DNA of 64,000 nucleotides from Rhodopseudomonas boonkerdii. GTDB taxonomy: Bacteria > Pseudomonadota > Alphaproteobacteria > Rhizobiales > Xanthobacteraceae. The notes beneath the pieces are model-generated. The model did not search any database. It was not told where the DNA came from and saw only the letters and a program-made list of their open reading frames with translations. The position numbers and the translations under genes are program-made. Shown here in pieces: positions 36,721 to 46,400 of the stretch (its first letter is position 1; every line of letters starts with the position of its first letter). Location of the stretch: assembly GCF_021184025.1 (NCBI RefSeq), contig NZ_CP036537.1, positions 3,100,001-3,164,000 of the forward strand. Direction: 5' to 3'.

Positions 36721-37188
36721 ATGGCGTCGTTAACTAATTTCTCCGCCGCTCGATTGACAGCGAAAGAACATATCATGAACATTGTCGTGCGATGTTCATG
36801 GGAAGAAGAGAGCGTGCTGTTACAGGTTTTGAAAGTTTGCCTCGAGGAAGCGAAGCGTGATGCTCGGCAAGGCAATGGGTATCTGAGCTGCCACTCGGCA
36901 CCGAGGGATGATCAAAGGACCATCTGTCTCGATCATGTGATCGCCACCACCGACAAGATCCCCGAGTTGCTATGCGATCACGCCGAGCAGTTTCGTGCAA
37001 TCAGCCAAGTCCGGTTCGAGCAAGAGATGGACAACTTAGGTGAACGTGTAGGGATCGATTTCTTCCCGGAGACCTCAACTGAGTTTGTCTGGCGACTGCT
37101 TCGCAATTTGGTAGGAACGAAATCGGACCACTTTGCACTTCGAGGATTTCACCGCCCCCGTTCCGAAATACGATATCCTGTTCTGTAA
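36721..37188 (+). CDS. hypothetical protein, tandem paralogue 1
   Basis: The protein (155 residues from ATG 36721, or 137 from ATG 36775) has an aligned block AEQFRAISQVRFEQEMDNLG then ERVGIDFFPETSTEFVWRLL. The next gene has the same layout (AERFLAISSLWFEKEMGNLC then EDVGWDFFPKNAAEFVERLM). It is hydrophilic, without signal peptide or membrane helix, and matches no family I know. Neither start has a strong RBS; the later ATG gives a more natural N-terminus (MNIVVRCSWEEESVLL). It is the first gene inside the left end of the mobile element. Confidence 0.55.
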   Translation: MASLTNFSAARLTAKEHIMNIVVRCSWEEESVLLQVLKVCLEEAKRDARQGNGYLSCHSAPRDDQRTICLDHVIATTDKIPELLCDHAEQFRAISQVRFEQEMDNLGERVGIDFFPETSTEFVWRLLRNLVGTKSDHFALRGFHRPRSEIRYPVL

Positions 37189-37348
37189 TCCGTACGCGAG
37201 TATGCCCGCATGACAATGCGCATGAGACCTTTGCATGCCGCCAAACAGATCACGCTCTCATCGGCCCGGCGCGTATCCGACAGTTTTCCAAACTGGCCGT
37301 GACCGACAACAAGCTCGAAAATTCTTGAAGAACGCACAGGGAGATCAA

Positions 37349-37738
37349 ATGCTTTCAGACGCTCTAAAAAAGCGCTTCAAAGATGCTGAATTCGACGGAT
37401 GGCAGGGATACTGCTTTCTAGGTTTTCCCAAACCTGGCCAGGATCCGCGCCAACACTGTTTCGACCGAATGGCTGCAACGGCGGATTCAATCCCACGTGA
37501 ATTGCGCACCCAGGCCGAACGTTTCCTGGCAATCAGCTCCTTATGGTTCGAAAAGGAGATGGGAAATTTATGCGAAGATGTGGGATGGGATTTCTTCCCA
37601 AAAAATGCAGCCGAATTCGTCGAACGGTTAATGGTCGAGATAAAGAGCAAGCCGCTTCCGGATGACGAATATCTTCGAGAATTGGAACGCTGTAGCTTGC
37701 TCCCTGTCGAGGACTTGGCATTCGGCGAGTTCTGCTGA
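37349..37738 (+). CDS. hypothetical protein, tandem paralogue 2
   Basis: The 129-residue protein begins MLSDALKKRFKDAEFDGWQG after an AGGGAGA ribosome-binding site. It shares the WFEKEMGNLC...VGWDFFPKNAAEFVERLM block with the preceding gene and likely arose by duplication of it. It is cytoplasmic by composition; function unknown. Immunity, regulatory or structural roles cannot be told apart from sequence. The GC content around it is visibly lower than in flanking chromosomal genes. Confidence 0.62.
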   Translation: MLSDALKKRFKDAEFDGWQGYCFLGFPKPGQDPRQHCFDRMAATADSIPRELRTQAERFLAISSLWFEKEMGNLCEDVGWDFFPKNAAEFVERLMVEIKSKPLPDDEYLRELERCSLLPVEDLAFGEFC

Positions 37739-37889
37739 CCTATTCGTCACGCGTCACTACTAGCACGCGAAGCGCTCACTTTCAGACTTGCGTCTAGCAC
37801 AGAAGCATCCCCACAATTCTCTACATGGCTTGATCCGTAACAGCTGAGGCGGTCTCAAGTTCGTAGCACTTCGCAGCCGAGGAGAACTC

Positions 37890-38129
37890 GTGTCCTACAC
37901 AGTTATGGATCTCGATCCGACGGGAAACGTGGAGAAAAGTATCAGAGATTGGAAAGTCGACGACGACTCCATTATCGAAACTAGTGTTGTGAGTTCACTC
38001 GATGACAAACACTTCGCAGTGGTATTCGCTGCTGTCCGATCACGTCACTTCAATGACCGTATTAGCGCCATCACGTTTCTACTAAAACTGCCGCCTGACG
38101 ATGATGGCACCGATTGCTTAATAAGATAG
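37890..38129 (+). CDS. hypothetical protein (79 aa), GTG start
   Basis: A GTG codon preceded by CGAGGAGAACTC (strong RBS) opens a 79-codon frame: MSYTVMDLDPTGNVEKSIRD, then SVVSSLDDKHFAVVFAAVRS. It looks like a small acidic soluble protein. Its last 85 bp overlap, antiparallel, the 3' end of the truncated STN gene on the other strand. One of the two reading frames may not be used in that overlap. No family recognised. Confidence 0.5.
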   Translation: MSYTVMDLDPTGNVEKSIRDWKVDDDSIIETSVVSSLDDKHFAVVFAAVRSRHFNDRISAITFLLKLPPDDDGTDCLIR

Positions 38130-38581
38130 CTGCCGGGCCGCGCCTCGTCGGACCGGCACAGCGCCGCCAGGAGGCTATGTTGCACAAGTGCATAATAGAA
38201 CCGATGCGCCGCTGGCCGTGCCCCCTGTTCGATCGCCCCGGCTTGAGCGGGCAGCAACACATAGGCTTTATTAGACAAAAAACGCGCGGTGAGACCGGTC
38301 CCAGTCAACAATCGATGCAAGGCTTCGGCCGGGTCCAGGGGTCCGTTCACTTCGGTCGAGACTTTGCCATTCGACAGGCTCGTATCATAGAGGCCTTCGC
38401 TGCCCGATTGTTCGCCATATGCTGTCAATGCCGCACCGAGCGGTTGCGCGGGAAGATGGAAACTAGTCAGCGACGACGATTCCGCGTGTAGCGGTGTTGC
38501 GGCGACAAAGCACCACAGACACACCAGACCAATGCGGATAACCCGCCCTCGCCGACGCACGACGTCCAATGCAAAACTCAC
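38045..38581 (-). CDS. truncated STN-domain protein (copy of the 54.9-kb gene)
   Basis: The 178-residue protein has a signal peptide (ending ATPLHA) and an STN domain: FHLPAQPLGAALTAYGEQSG, then ALHRLLTGTGLTARFLSNKA. The start of a TonB-C-like segment follows (YYALVQHSLLAALCRSDEAR, then PGSYLIK). After SYLIK the similarity to the 237-residue paralogue at 54,893 stops and an unrelated tail of about 23 residues runs to the stop codon, so the TonB_C-like part is lost. Compared with the paralogue it is a C-terminally truncated copy. It may be non-functional. Confidence 0.65.
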   Translation of the reverse strand: MSFALDVVRRRGRVIRIGLVCLWCFVAATPLHAESSSLTSFHLPAQPLGAALTAYGEQSGSEGLYDTSLSNGKVSTEVNGPLDPAEALHRLLTGTGLTARFLSNKAYVLLPAQAGAIEQGARPAAHRFYYALVQHSLLAALCRSDEARPGSYLIKQSVPSSSGGSFSRNVMALIRSLK

Positions 38582-38829
38582 ACGCGCCCGGATCTGCTGT
38601 CTTTACAATTGGCGCTCCATCGCCGCGGCCGCACCAACAGCCGACTTGGCAAAGTAGCCGCAGCCAAATGCAAACATCGATAGTGCCGTAACGATCGAAT
38701 ATTACAATTTAACGACAGTGAGGTGAGCGATAGAATGGTCTAGTTACGAGTAAACGACGATCGTGGTCTGCCCCCTGAAAAGTGGTCCTCCCTGAAGTAG
38801 GCTATTAAGCTGTTAGAGAGGACGTTGGA

Positions 38830-39108
38830 ATGCCCCAGAAGAAGCATAAGCCGGAAGAGATCGTTGCGAAGTTGCGGCAGTTGGATGTTCTGTTGTCACA
38901 AGGGCGATCGGTTGGCGAGGCGGTTAGCACGATCGGCGTGACGCAGTTTACGTATTACCGGTGGCGCAACGAGTTCGGTGGCCTGAAAGGCGACCAGGTG
39001 AAGCGTCTGAAGGAGCTTGAGAAAGAGAACGGCCGGCTGCGCAAGGCGGTGTCGGACCTCAAGCTGGAGAAGCTGATCCTTAAAGAGGCTGCCTCGGGAA
39101 ACTTCTGA
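38830..39108 (+). CDS. IS3-family transposase OrfA
   Basis: The 92-residue protein is an intact IS3 OrfA. A helix-turn-helix (SVGEAVSTIGVTQFTYYRWR) is followed by a leucine-zipper-like coiled coil (LKELEKENGRLRKAVSDLKL). It would bind the IS ends and normally supplies the N-terminus of the OrfAB fusion made by programmed frameshifting. Because orfB is broken, the element should not transpose by itself. Confidence 0.85.
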   Translation: MPQKKHKPEEIVAKLRQLDVLLSQGRSVGEAVSTIGVTQFTYYRWRNEFGGLKGDQVKRLKELEKENGRLRKAVSDLKLEKLILKEAASGNF

Positions 39109-39994
39109 GCCCCGCCCGCCGCCGACGTTGCGTCGGCCATGTCATGGCGAAGTTCTCCGTCTCGGAGCGCTTCGCCTGAAGGATTCTCGGTCAGCATCGT
39201 TCGAGCCAGCGCAAGAAGCCGCAAGTCCGGCCAGATGAAGAGGCGTTGACGGCCGACATTGTCAGTCTGGCCTCGTGCTACAGCCGCTATGGCCATCGCC
39301 GGATCACGGCGATGTTGCGGTCGGAGGGCAGGACGGTGAATGCCAAGCGCGTCGAGCGCATCTGGCGGCGGGAGGGGCTAAAGGTTCCCCAGAAGCAACC
39401 GAAGAGAAGCCGGCTCTGGCTCAATGACGGATCGTGTATCCGTCTTCGGCCCGAGCGCCCCGACCATGTCTGGTCCTATGATTTTGTCGAAGGTCGGACG
39501 CACAATGGCAGGAAGTTCCGCATGCTCAACATCATCGACGAGTTCACCCGGGAGTGCCTGGCGATCCGCATTGATCGCAAGCTGAACTCGACAGACGTTA
39601 TCGACGCTCTGTCGGACTTGTTCATCCTGCGCGGCGTGCCGGGTCATGTTCGTTCGGATAACGGCCCGGAGTTCATCGCTCAGGCTGTGCGGGATTGGAT
39701 CGCGGCTGTCGGCGCCAAGACCGCCTTCATCGAACCGGGCAGTCCATGGGAGAATGGCTATTGCGAAAGCTTTAACTCCAACTTCGCGATGAATTGCTCA
39801 ACGGCCAGATCTTTTACAGCCTGGAAGCAAAGATCATCATTGAGGCTTGGCGGTGCTACTACGACGCAGAGCGGCCACGCTCATCGCTCGGTTATAAGCC
39901 ACCAGCGACAGAGGCCATTGTCTGGCCTACACCAAACCGTCAATCGGCCCCATCATCCGGCAAGGCAATGGCGCAAAAACCGATCATGCATTAA
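39105..39994 (+). pseudogene. IS3-family transposase OrfB, nonsense codon and 1-bp deletion
   Basis: The reading LSPARRRRCVGHVMAKFSVS starts just before the OrfA stop. It is interrupted by TGA at 39,177-39,179, where relatives have a Cys codon (SERFA*RILGQHRSSQRK). It then continues with the DDE integrase core (RPDHVWSYDFVEG, LRGVPGHVRSDNGPEF, WENGYCESFNSNF). A one-base loss near 39,785-39,787 moves the C-terminal part (DELLNGQIFYSLEAKIIIEA, then WRCYYDAERPRSSLGYKPPA) into another frame. Two independent lesions show this is not a functional transposase. Confidence 0.88.
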
Positions 39995-40028
39995 GACTGA
40001 AAATGGACCACTCCATAGGGGCAGGCCA

Positions 40029-40434
40029 CTAAGGCTAGTGAGGCTTTCGCCCGTGCTGCGCCGATTAGGATCTTGATCGACGATTGCGCGTAGGCGCTAG
40101 TGACCGTCGAAAGAAGCTGGTCAGGAAGAAAATACGCGCTGGTCGGACCAAAGCCCGGATTGGTCGACTGGTAGCTGATCATCGCGTTAGCGAGCGACCT
40201 TCTGGGCGTTTTCAGAAGCCTGAATATCGGTCGTTCAAGAGAATTGGGGGCGTTTGCTACCTAGTATCGGATTTCTCACTAAGTGGTGACTTAGGCTCTC
40301 GAAATTGTCCATCGCAAAGCTCCTTCTCGTGTGCGTGGTGGCTCACGAGTCGAGACTCTCAACGATGGACGACTTCCGGAAATGTCAAACTTATGCTCCC
40401 TTCCCAGCAAAGCTGGGGGATCTCTCCTGGTAGG
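40029..40434. other. 406-bp region between the IS remnant and the giant adhesin gene
   Basis: No complete gene is supported. A minus-strand frame (about 40,255 down to 40,029) reads SLANAMISYQSTNPGFGPTS then AYFLPDQLLSTVTSAYAQSS with protein-like character and runs straight into the IS end, so it may be the remains of a gene cut by the IS. I do not recognise it. Confidence 0.35.
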
Positions 40435-43400
40435 CTAGGGCCGAATCTGACGGCGGCGATCTGCGGTCAGCCGCCTCGCTTCGTCGATGGTCATGTCGCC
40501 TGCCCCAAGCACCTGATAGTCGCTATCGGGATTTTGGCTCCGCCGATCGCGCTCGTCCGACTTTTGGTCGCGGTCCGGGCTCATTACCGACGATCCCTCG
40601 CCGCCACCGTAGCCGAGAACTTCGACGATCACGATCGATGGCTGAGCTCCCCCTTGCGATGGCGGTGGAGCGGCCTGCTGTGTCGCGGCGTTGGCGTTCG
40701 ATGCCGCGGTCAGCGGGCCGACCGGCGGCGCCTGCACCGTCGGAATTCCGCTCGACGTGCCCTGAACCTGAATGTTGGCGGCGTTGACAATCTGAAGCGC
40801 CGCAAGATTGACATTGCCCGAAACGCGAATGCCGGCTTCACCCGCATCGATGGTGCCCAGCGGCGCGATCAGATCGACGTTGCCGGGCGGCACCTCCGGG
40901 ATCGGATTGAGCGTTGCGATTCCGGCGCCGGTCGTGGGAACGCTCGGAGACAATTTCACCCGTCCATACTTGTCATAAACACGCTTCGGCGGCGTATAGA
41001 CCTGTGTCGTCTTGGAGCCGCGGCCGGCATTGATGTCGCCCTCCGCGGACCAGGCGACAATGTTGCCGCCGAAGGTCGTCATGATGCGCGACAGTCCGAG
41101 CAGCAGGCTGCCTTGCGAATAGATATCGATGTTACCATCGCCCTGGGTAATCAGGCCCGCCGACGATGGCGGCGCGACGCCCTCGACGCCCAGCAGGATT
41201 CGACCGCCGGGTGCCAGCAACTGAATATCGCCACCCTCGATCGTTCGGACGCCCGAGCCTCCGAACATCGTAATGTCGCCCCTATAAGCGATCGGTACGC
41301 CGGTCGCATCGTGATCCGGGAACAATGCCGCGATCGCTTGCCGGCCGCGCAGATAGGAGCGCGGACGCAGTCCATTGACATCATTGTACTCGCGACCGCT
41401 CTGGCGCAGCTCTTCGTAGAAGACGCGCCGCAAGAACACGGCCTGCTGCTCCGGCGACAGCGAAGCGAACCGCTCGCGTGTCTGCGCATCCGTGCCGCGG
41501 AAGCCGTAGTGCACCGAGAACCAGTCAGCCAGCTCCTTCTCGTAGGTCTTCACCACCTTGCCGGGTTGATCGGGGAGCGGCACACCGGCCTTCGCCAGAT
41601 TGGCGGGATCGAGATAACGCAGCAGCGCATTGTAGTTTGCCGCGTCCGCCCCAGCCATCATCAGCACCGAGGCGCCGGAGCGGATGTCGCCCGAGACCAC
41701 CGGGCCAAGACTCGTCACGGTACCCTGATCTGCTTGGTAGATGTCACGCCCCGCCGTGATCATCAGCGAGCCCGGACCGGCGACCTGCAGGTTGGCATAG
41801 ACGATGTCACGCCCCGCCGACACCACCGAGATATCGTTGTCACCGGTGTGCAGGATCAGGTTGCTGGTCCGTGTCCCATTATACTGTTCATCCAACGTAC
41901 CAACCGGGGTGCCGAGGCTGACGATGTCACGCCCCGCCATGATCTGCATCGGCTTTGCCGCGACATACCAAGTGCCCGCAGGCTCCGGATTTGCGCCGGT
42001 GCCGGTGACCACCTCACCACTCTTGAAGCCGACGATATCTCCGCTGGCCGCATAGATGAGTGCAGGCTTCGGATCTGCGGCGTGTAGATTGCTCGCCGTA
42101 TTCGGGCCGAACGCAAACAGCTCGGCGCCACCGGGATTCAGCGAACCAAATCGCGGGAAAACCGTTCCGGTCCCGTTGACGTTGGTCGTCGTGATGTCGC
42201 CGCGCTGCCATCCCACAAATGCGGGGGTGAATGGCGTTGTCAGCCCGCTTTGATCGGCGCCCGAGATGTTGATCGCATAACCGTTTGCGTAGATCGAACG
42301 GCTGGCCAGCAATTCGAGCTGTCCAATCGGAGATGGCGCCAGCGTGAGCGGCGGCGGGATGATGGTCGGCACAATGTCGTAGGCGCCGTAATAGATACTG
42401 CCGCTGGCCGCGAGCGCCGTCAGCGTCGGCGGATAAACGAAAGTGCGATCGGTGGCGGCATCGATGGTGCCGTTCGAGAGCATATTCTGGGTGGTGGGAA
42501 CCAGATTGCCGCCGGCCGAGGCCAGGTTGATCGCCGTCTCATTGCGCCACAGCGTGAACCAGGTGGTGCCGCCGCCGTCATGCGGAACGCCTCCGACGGT
42601 GTAGCTCGTTGTGTTCTGCTGCAGCACCCGCCCCGGGTCTGCAGCGCCGGCCAGCACCAGGTCGCCGCGCGTCGACAAATCGACCACGGCATCGCCCGGG
42701 ATCACCAGTAGCCCGCCGAAGCCCAGGCCCCTGTTGGCGGTTGACGGCTCCGGCCAACGCGGATCGGCGGCGAGTTTCGCGCCATAGGTCACGTTGATGC
42801 CGCCGATCGTTCCAGCCTGCAGATCGATCAGGCCGCGGAGATTGGTGAGCACGCCGCTGGAATCGCTCTGGACCCTCGTGGTCATGAGCGTCGGCTGCAG
42901 CGGATTGAGCTGACCGCCGATCTTGACCTGCATGTCGCCGCCGCCAGTCAGGATCAGTTGCCCATCCGATGTGATGCGCCCGGTCGAGCCCACCGTGACG
43001 TTCAGCGCCGTCGAGCTTTTCGCCTGATTGCCGCCGCTTTGCGACGCCAGGACACCGGCATCGCCGCCCGCCAGAACCGTGACGTTGCCGCCGCCAAGCG
43101 TACCGAAGCCGGAGAAGCCGACCAATGCCAAAGGCGTCATACCCGGATCGCGCGGCTGCGGAAGCGCGACGGTGCCAAAATTGATCCACCATGCGGTCTG
43201 CTGGCCGGTGATGTTGCCGCCCTGGCGCCAAAGCCAGTTGCCCGGATTGCCATCCTGAACGCCGGACGGATTATTCGACATTCCCGTCAGGTTGCCCTGC
43301 GCCGCCACTAGCAGATTGCCACCGGCTTCAGGATACCAGGCGTGGTAGACGCTGCTTGCGCCGCCATCGATCAGGCCCTCAAAGGAAGTCCCGGCAGGAC

Positions 43401-46400
43401 CGAGGATAGAGCTGCCCATCAGCCGACCGCGCGACAGATCATACGGATTCGAGCCATCCGCCGCCAGGATCGCCGGCGACGGGGTGCCGGCCGTATAGAT
43501 GCCGAACGAGGTGCGAACTTTGAGATCGGAGCTGGCCAGCAATTCGAGATCACCGGTCCCCGTGCGCACCACGCTTGGCAGCGCGAACTTCGGCAAGGCG
43601 GACGCGCCCCCGGGACTCCATGTGCAGTAATCCGGAAGGTTCTCACAGACCCACGGATCGTCGGCCGGTTGCCCGGGCGTTCCGAATGGATTGTCGCCAT
43701 CGACCGAAGCCCAGACCCAGCCTGCGGGCTGGATCGAGATGCTCGCCATGACCGATGAATCGGCGAGCACCAGGCTGCCTGCGTTGGCGCTGCGCGGCCG
43801 TAGCGCGCGGCTGTCGGCGGCAGTCACATCGGCACCCGCCACAAAGCGCAACGACCATGACTGCGATCCCTGGGGCAGTAGCGGGGCCGCGGCCCAGATC
43901 CCGCTCGGCGTTGGGTCGTCGCGCAGCTTCACGAAACTCGCATCGTCCGGCAGCGTGACGACGGTTGCCGACGGGATGATAGCGCCGATCGGCAACGTCA
44001 ATGCGCCATTCAACGTCAAAGCTGCTGGCAGCGCCACGTTCTTCGGCCAGAGCATCGGGCCGACCACAATGCTGGATACGAAGCGGTTGCCGGCGCCGAG
44101 AACCGTGCCGGCGGGGAGAGCTGTATCCTGGCGCAGCAGCGTGCCGCGTGGATAGATCACCGTGCCGGACGTATCGCGTATATCCGCGCGCACCACTGTC
44201 CCGGCAGGCAACGTCAGCCCCCCCTGTAGCGGCGCGTCGGCGGGAAGCACGGTGTTCGCCGGCAGCGTAAATCCCTGTACCGACACGTCGTAGTTCAGCA
44301 CGCTGGCGCGCGGGAAAACGGTGCCATCCGCCAGCTCCACGCCAGCGCGCGGGATCACGACATCGCCTGCATAGGGCTGGGTACCCTTGACGAGAAGCCG
44401 TGCGACCTCCGGCGTGTCCTGGCCGTCGATGGCCAGTGGTAGCGGCGCAGCGCCGAAGCCGTCGCTGACATTGCCGAACACATTCAGGTTGCCGCTAGCG
44501 CGGATCACCAGACGACCGGGCTCGCCCGAGCCATAGATGGCGGTCTTCGCGGTGTTTGGGTTCAGGCTGTCGTAGCGATAGCGGGACAGGTCGATGTCTC
44601 CGGAGATCGTCAGATCGCCATCGGGCGTCGCGCTCGTGATCTCCACGCCCGGCCGCAGGTGGAATGCATCGGCATAGGCGCGTAGGCCATCGAGACGATT
44701 CTGCAGATCGGCATTCGCCAGCGCCGCGGTGATGAACGCGGTGCTGGACGTATGCACGGTCTCCATCAAGTCTTGATTGACGATGCCGTCGGCCGGACGA
44801 TAGGTCCGGAAACCGTTGACGGCGATGCTGCGCGCTCCCGCGATGGTGACCGGACCTGCCGCATCGATCGCGACATCGTCGGCACCATCGCCGCTGCCAC
44901 CTGCGCCACCAAGCCGCGATGCGTTCAGCTCGATCGTGCCGCGCGCGACATTGTCCGCCGAACGCACATCGATCCGCGCACCGGGCGCCAGGCTGAGCCG
45001 GCCCTGGGTCGTGGTCAATTCCACCACGGCGCGGTTCGGCGCATCGATCGGCTGACCGTAGCTGTCAACGCGAAGCACTGTGCCATGAGCATCGAGCACG
45101 GAGGCAGCACCGAGCGTCAGACCATCGCGTGCAGCAAGCCTGATCGTTCCGACGCGCTCGCCGCTGGCATCGATGCGACCATTGATGGTGAGGCGACCAC
45201 CGTCGACGGATAGGCTGATGCTGTTCGCCACCAGCTCGTCGCCGATAATCAGATCGCCCTGCTTGAGCTGGAAGCTCCGCGCGCCGGTCATGCCGGCCAG
45301 CGTGAGCCGCTGATTGAGCCCGGTGAAATCGGCGATCGTCTGCGCGCGCACATCGATGCTGCCGGCAAGAAACGGCACCATCGTGCCGCCGGCGTCGTAA
45401 TGCCCGGAAGCACCGCCACGCAACGAACCGGCGAGGACGACATGGCCAGCGGCCGCATCGACCGCGGTCACTGACAAAGATCCGGCACGGTTGTTCACCG
45501 CCGAGACGTCGATGACCGAACCAGCCGCCTGAACGATATTGCCGTGGGTACTTTCGAGTACTACGTCGCCGCCCCAACTATAGCGCACCGCATCGAGCAG
45601 GCCGACGGTTCGTCCCGCCAGATCGATGCGTGCCGCGTCGCCCAGTACGATGTCGCCGTCCGCAGAGACCGTCAGCTTGCCGCTCGGCAACACGACGGCG
45701 CTCGAGATCGTAACGGTACCGCCGGTCAGGCCAATCTCGGCGCCGATCGCCGCCGGACCCACTGCCGCTGCACCGCCGGTACCGGTCACATTGAGCGCGC
45801 CGCCCGCCGTGATGCGATTGATGGAGCCGGCGTCTCCCGTGAGCATCGGCGTGATCAGATTGAGATAGCCGCCGCTGTAGCTGTATCCCACCCCGGTCTG
45901 GTACGCGCCCTGGCTCTCATACACCGACAATGTGTTGCGGTTGTTCGCGGTGATCCGGCTTTGCCCAGTCACGTTGACGGTGGAGAAACCGAGCGCCAGA
46001 CGATCGAGCGTCACCTGGGTATCCGGCCTGGACTCGCTGGGATAGCCGAACACCACCTCGTCGGCGATGATATTGAGCGTGCCGTGGCCGGTGCCGGCGC
46101 CACCGGCGATCACCGCTCCCGGCGGCAGGCTCCGCGGCCCATTTTGGCCCTTGCGTTCGACGCCATCGTTAATGCCGTTCCAGACCAGTTGCCCGGTGGT
46201 GAGCGTGGCGCTGTCGCCGGCTGCGCCAAGGCCGTAGATCGCCGGCGTGTTGAGCACAAGCGAACGCAGGCTGGACTGGCCGGTCGCCGGGTCGATCGTC
46301 GACAGATTCAACGAGCCGTAGAAATTGATCGACGATTGCGCCGAAAGAATAAGGCTTTCCAGCTTGGGAGCACCGGCCACCGCGTTGCCGGCCAGCAGGC

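Larger units (their letters stand above)
38764..40028 (+). mobile_element. decayed IS3-family (IS407-like group) insertion sequence
   Basis: The left end reads TGGTCTGCCCCCTGAAAAGT and the right end, inverted, TGGCCTGCCCCTATGGAGTG; both continue GGTCC. The ends carry an IS3-type orfA and a broken orfB. No matching direct repeat flanks it (ATCG on the left, CTAA on the right), so the copy is old or rearranged. It is nested inside the large mobile element. Confidence 0.75.

Noticed and set aside
36721..40434. Contact-dependent-inhibition toxin/immunity pair next to the adhesin
   Set aside because: The adhesin C-terminus has no toxin domain or VENN-type motif, and the small genes are on the opposite strand, so the CDI layout is not met.
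40084..42087. 667-codon plus-strand open frame opposite the end of the adhesin gene
   Set aside because: It is antisense to a clear coding sequence, has low-complexity Arg/Ala-rich composition and no domain; high GC produces such frames. The same applies to 45,544-47,931 and 49,576-51,666.
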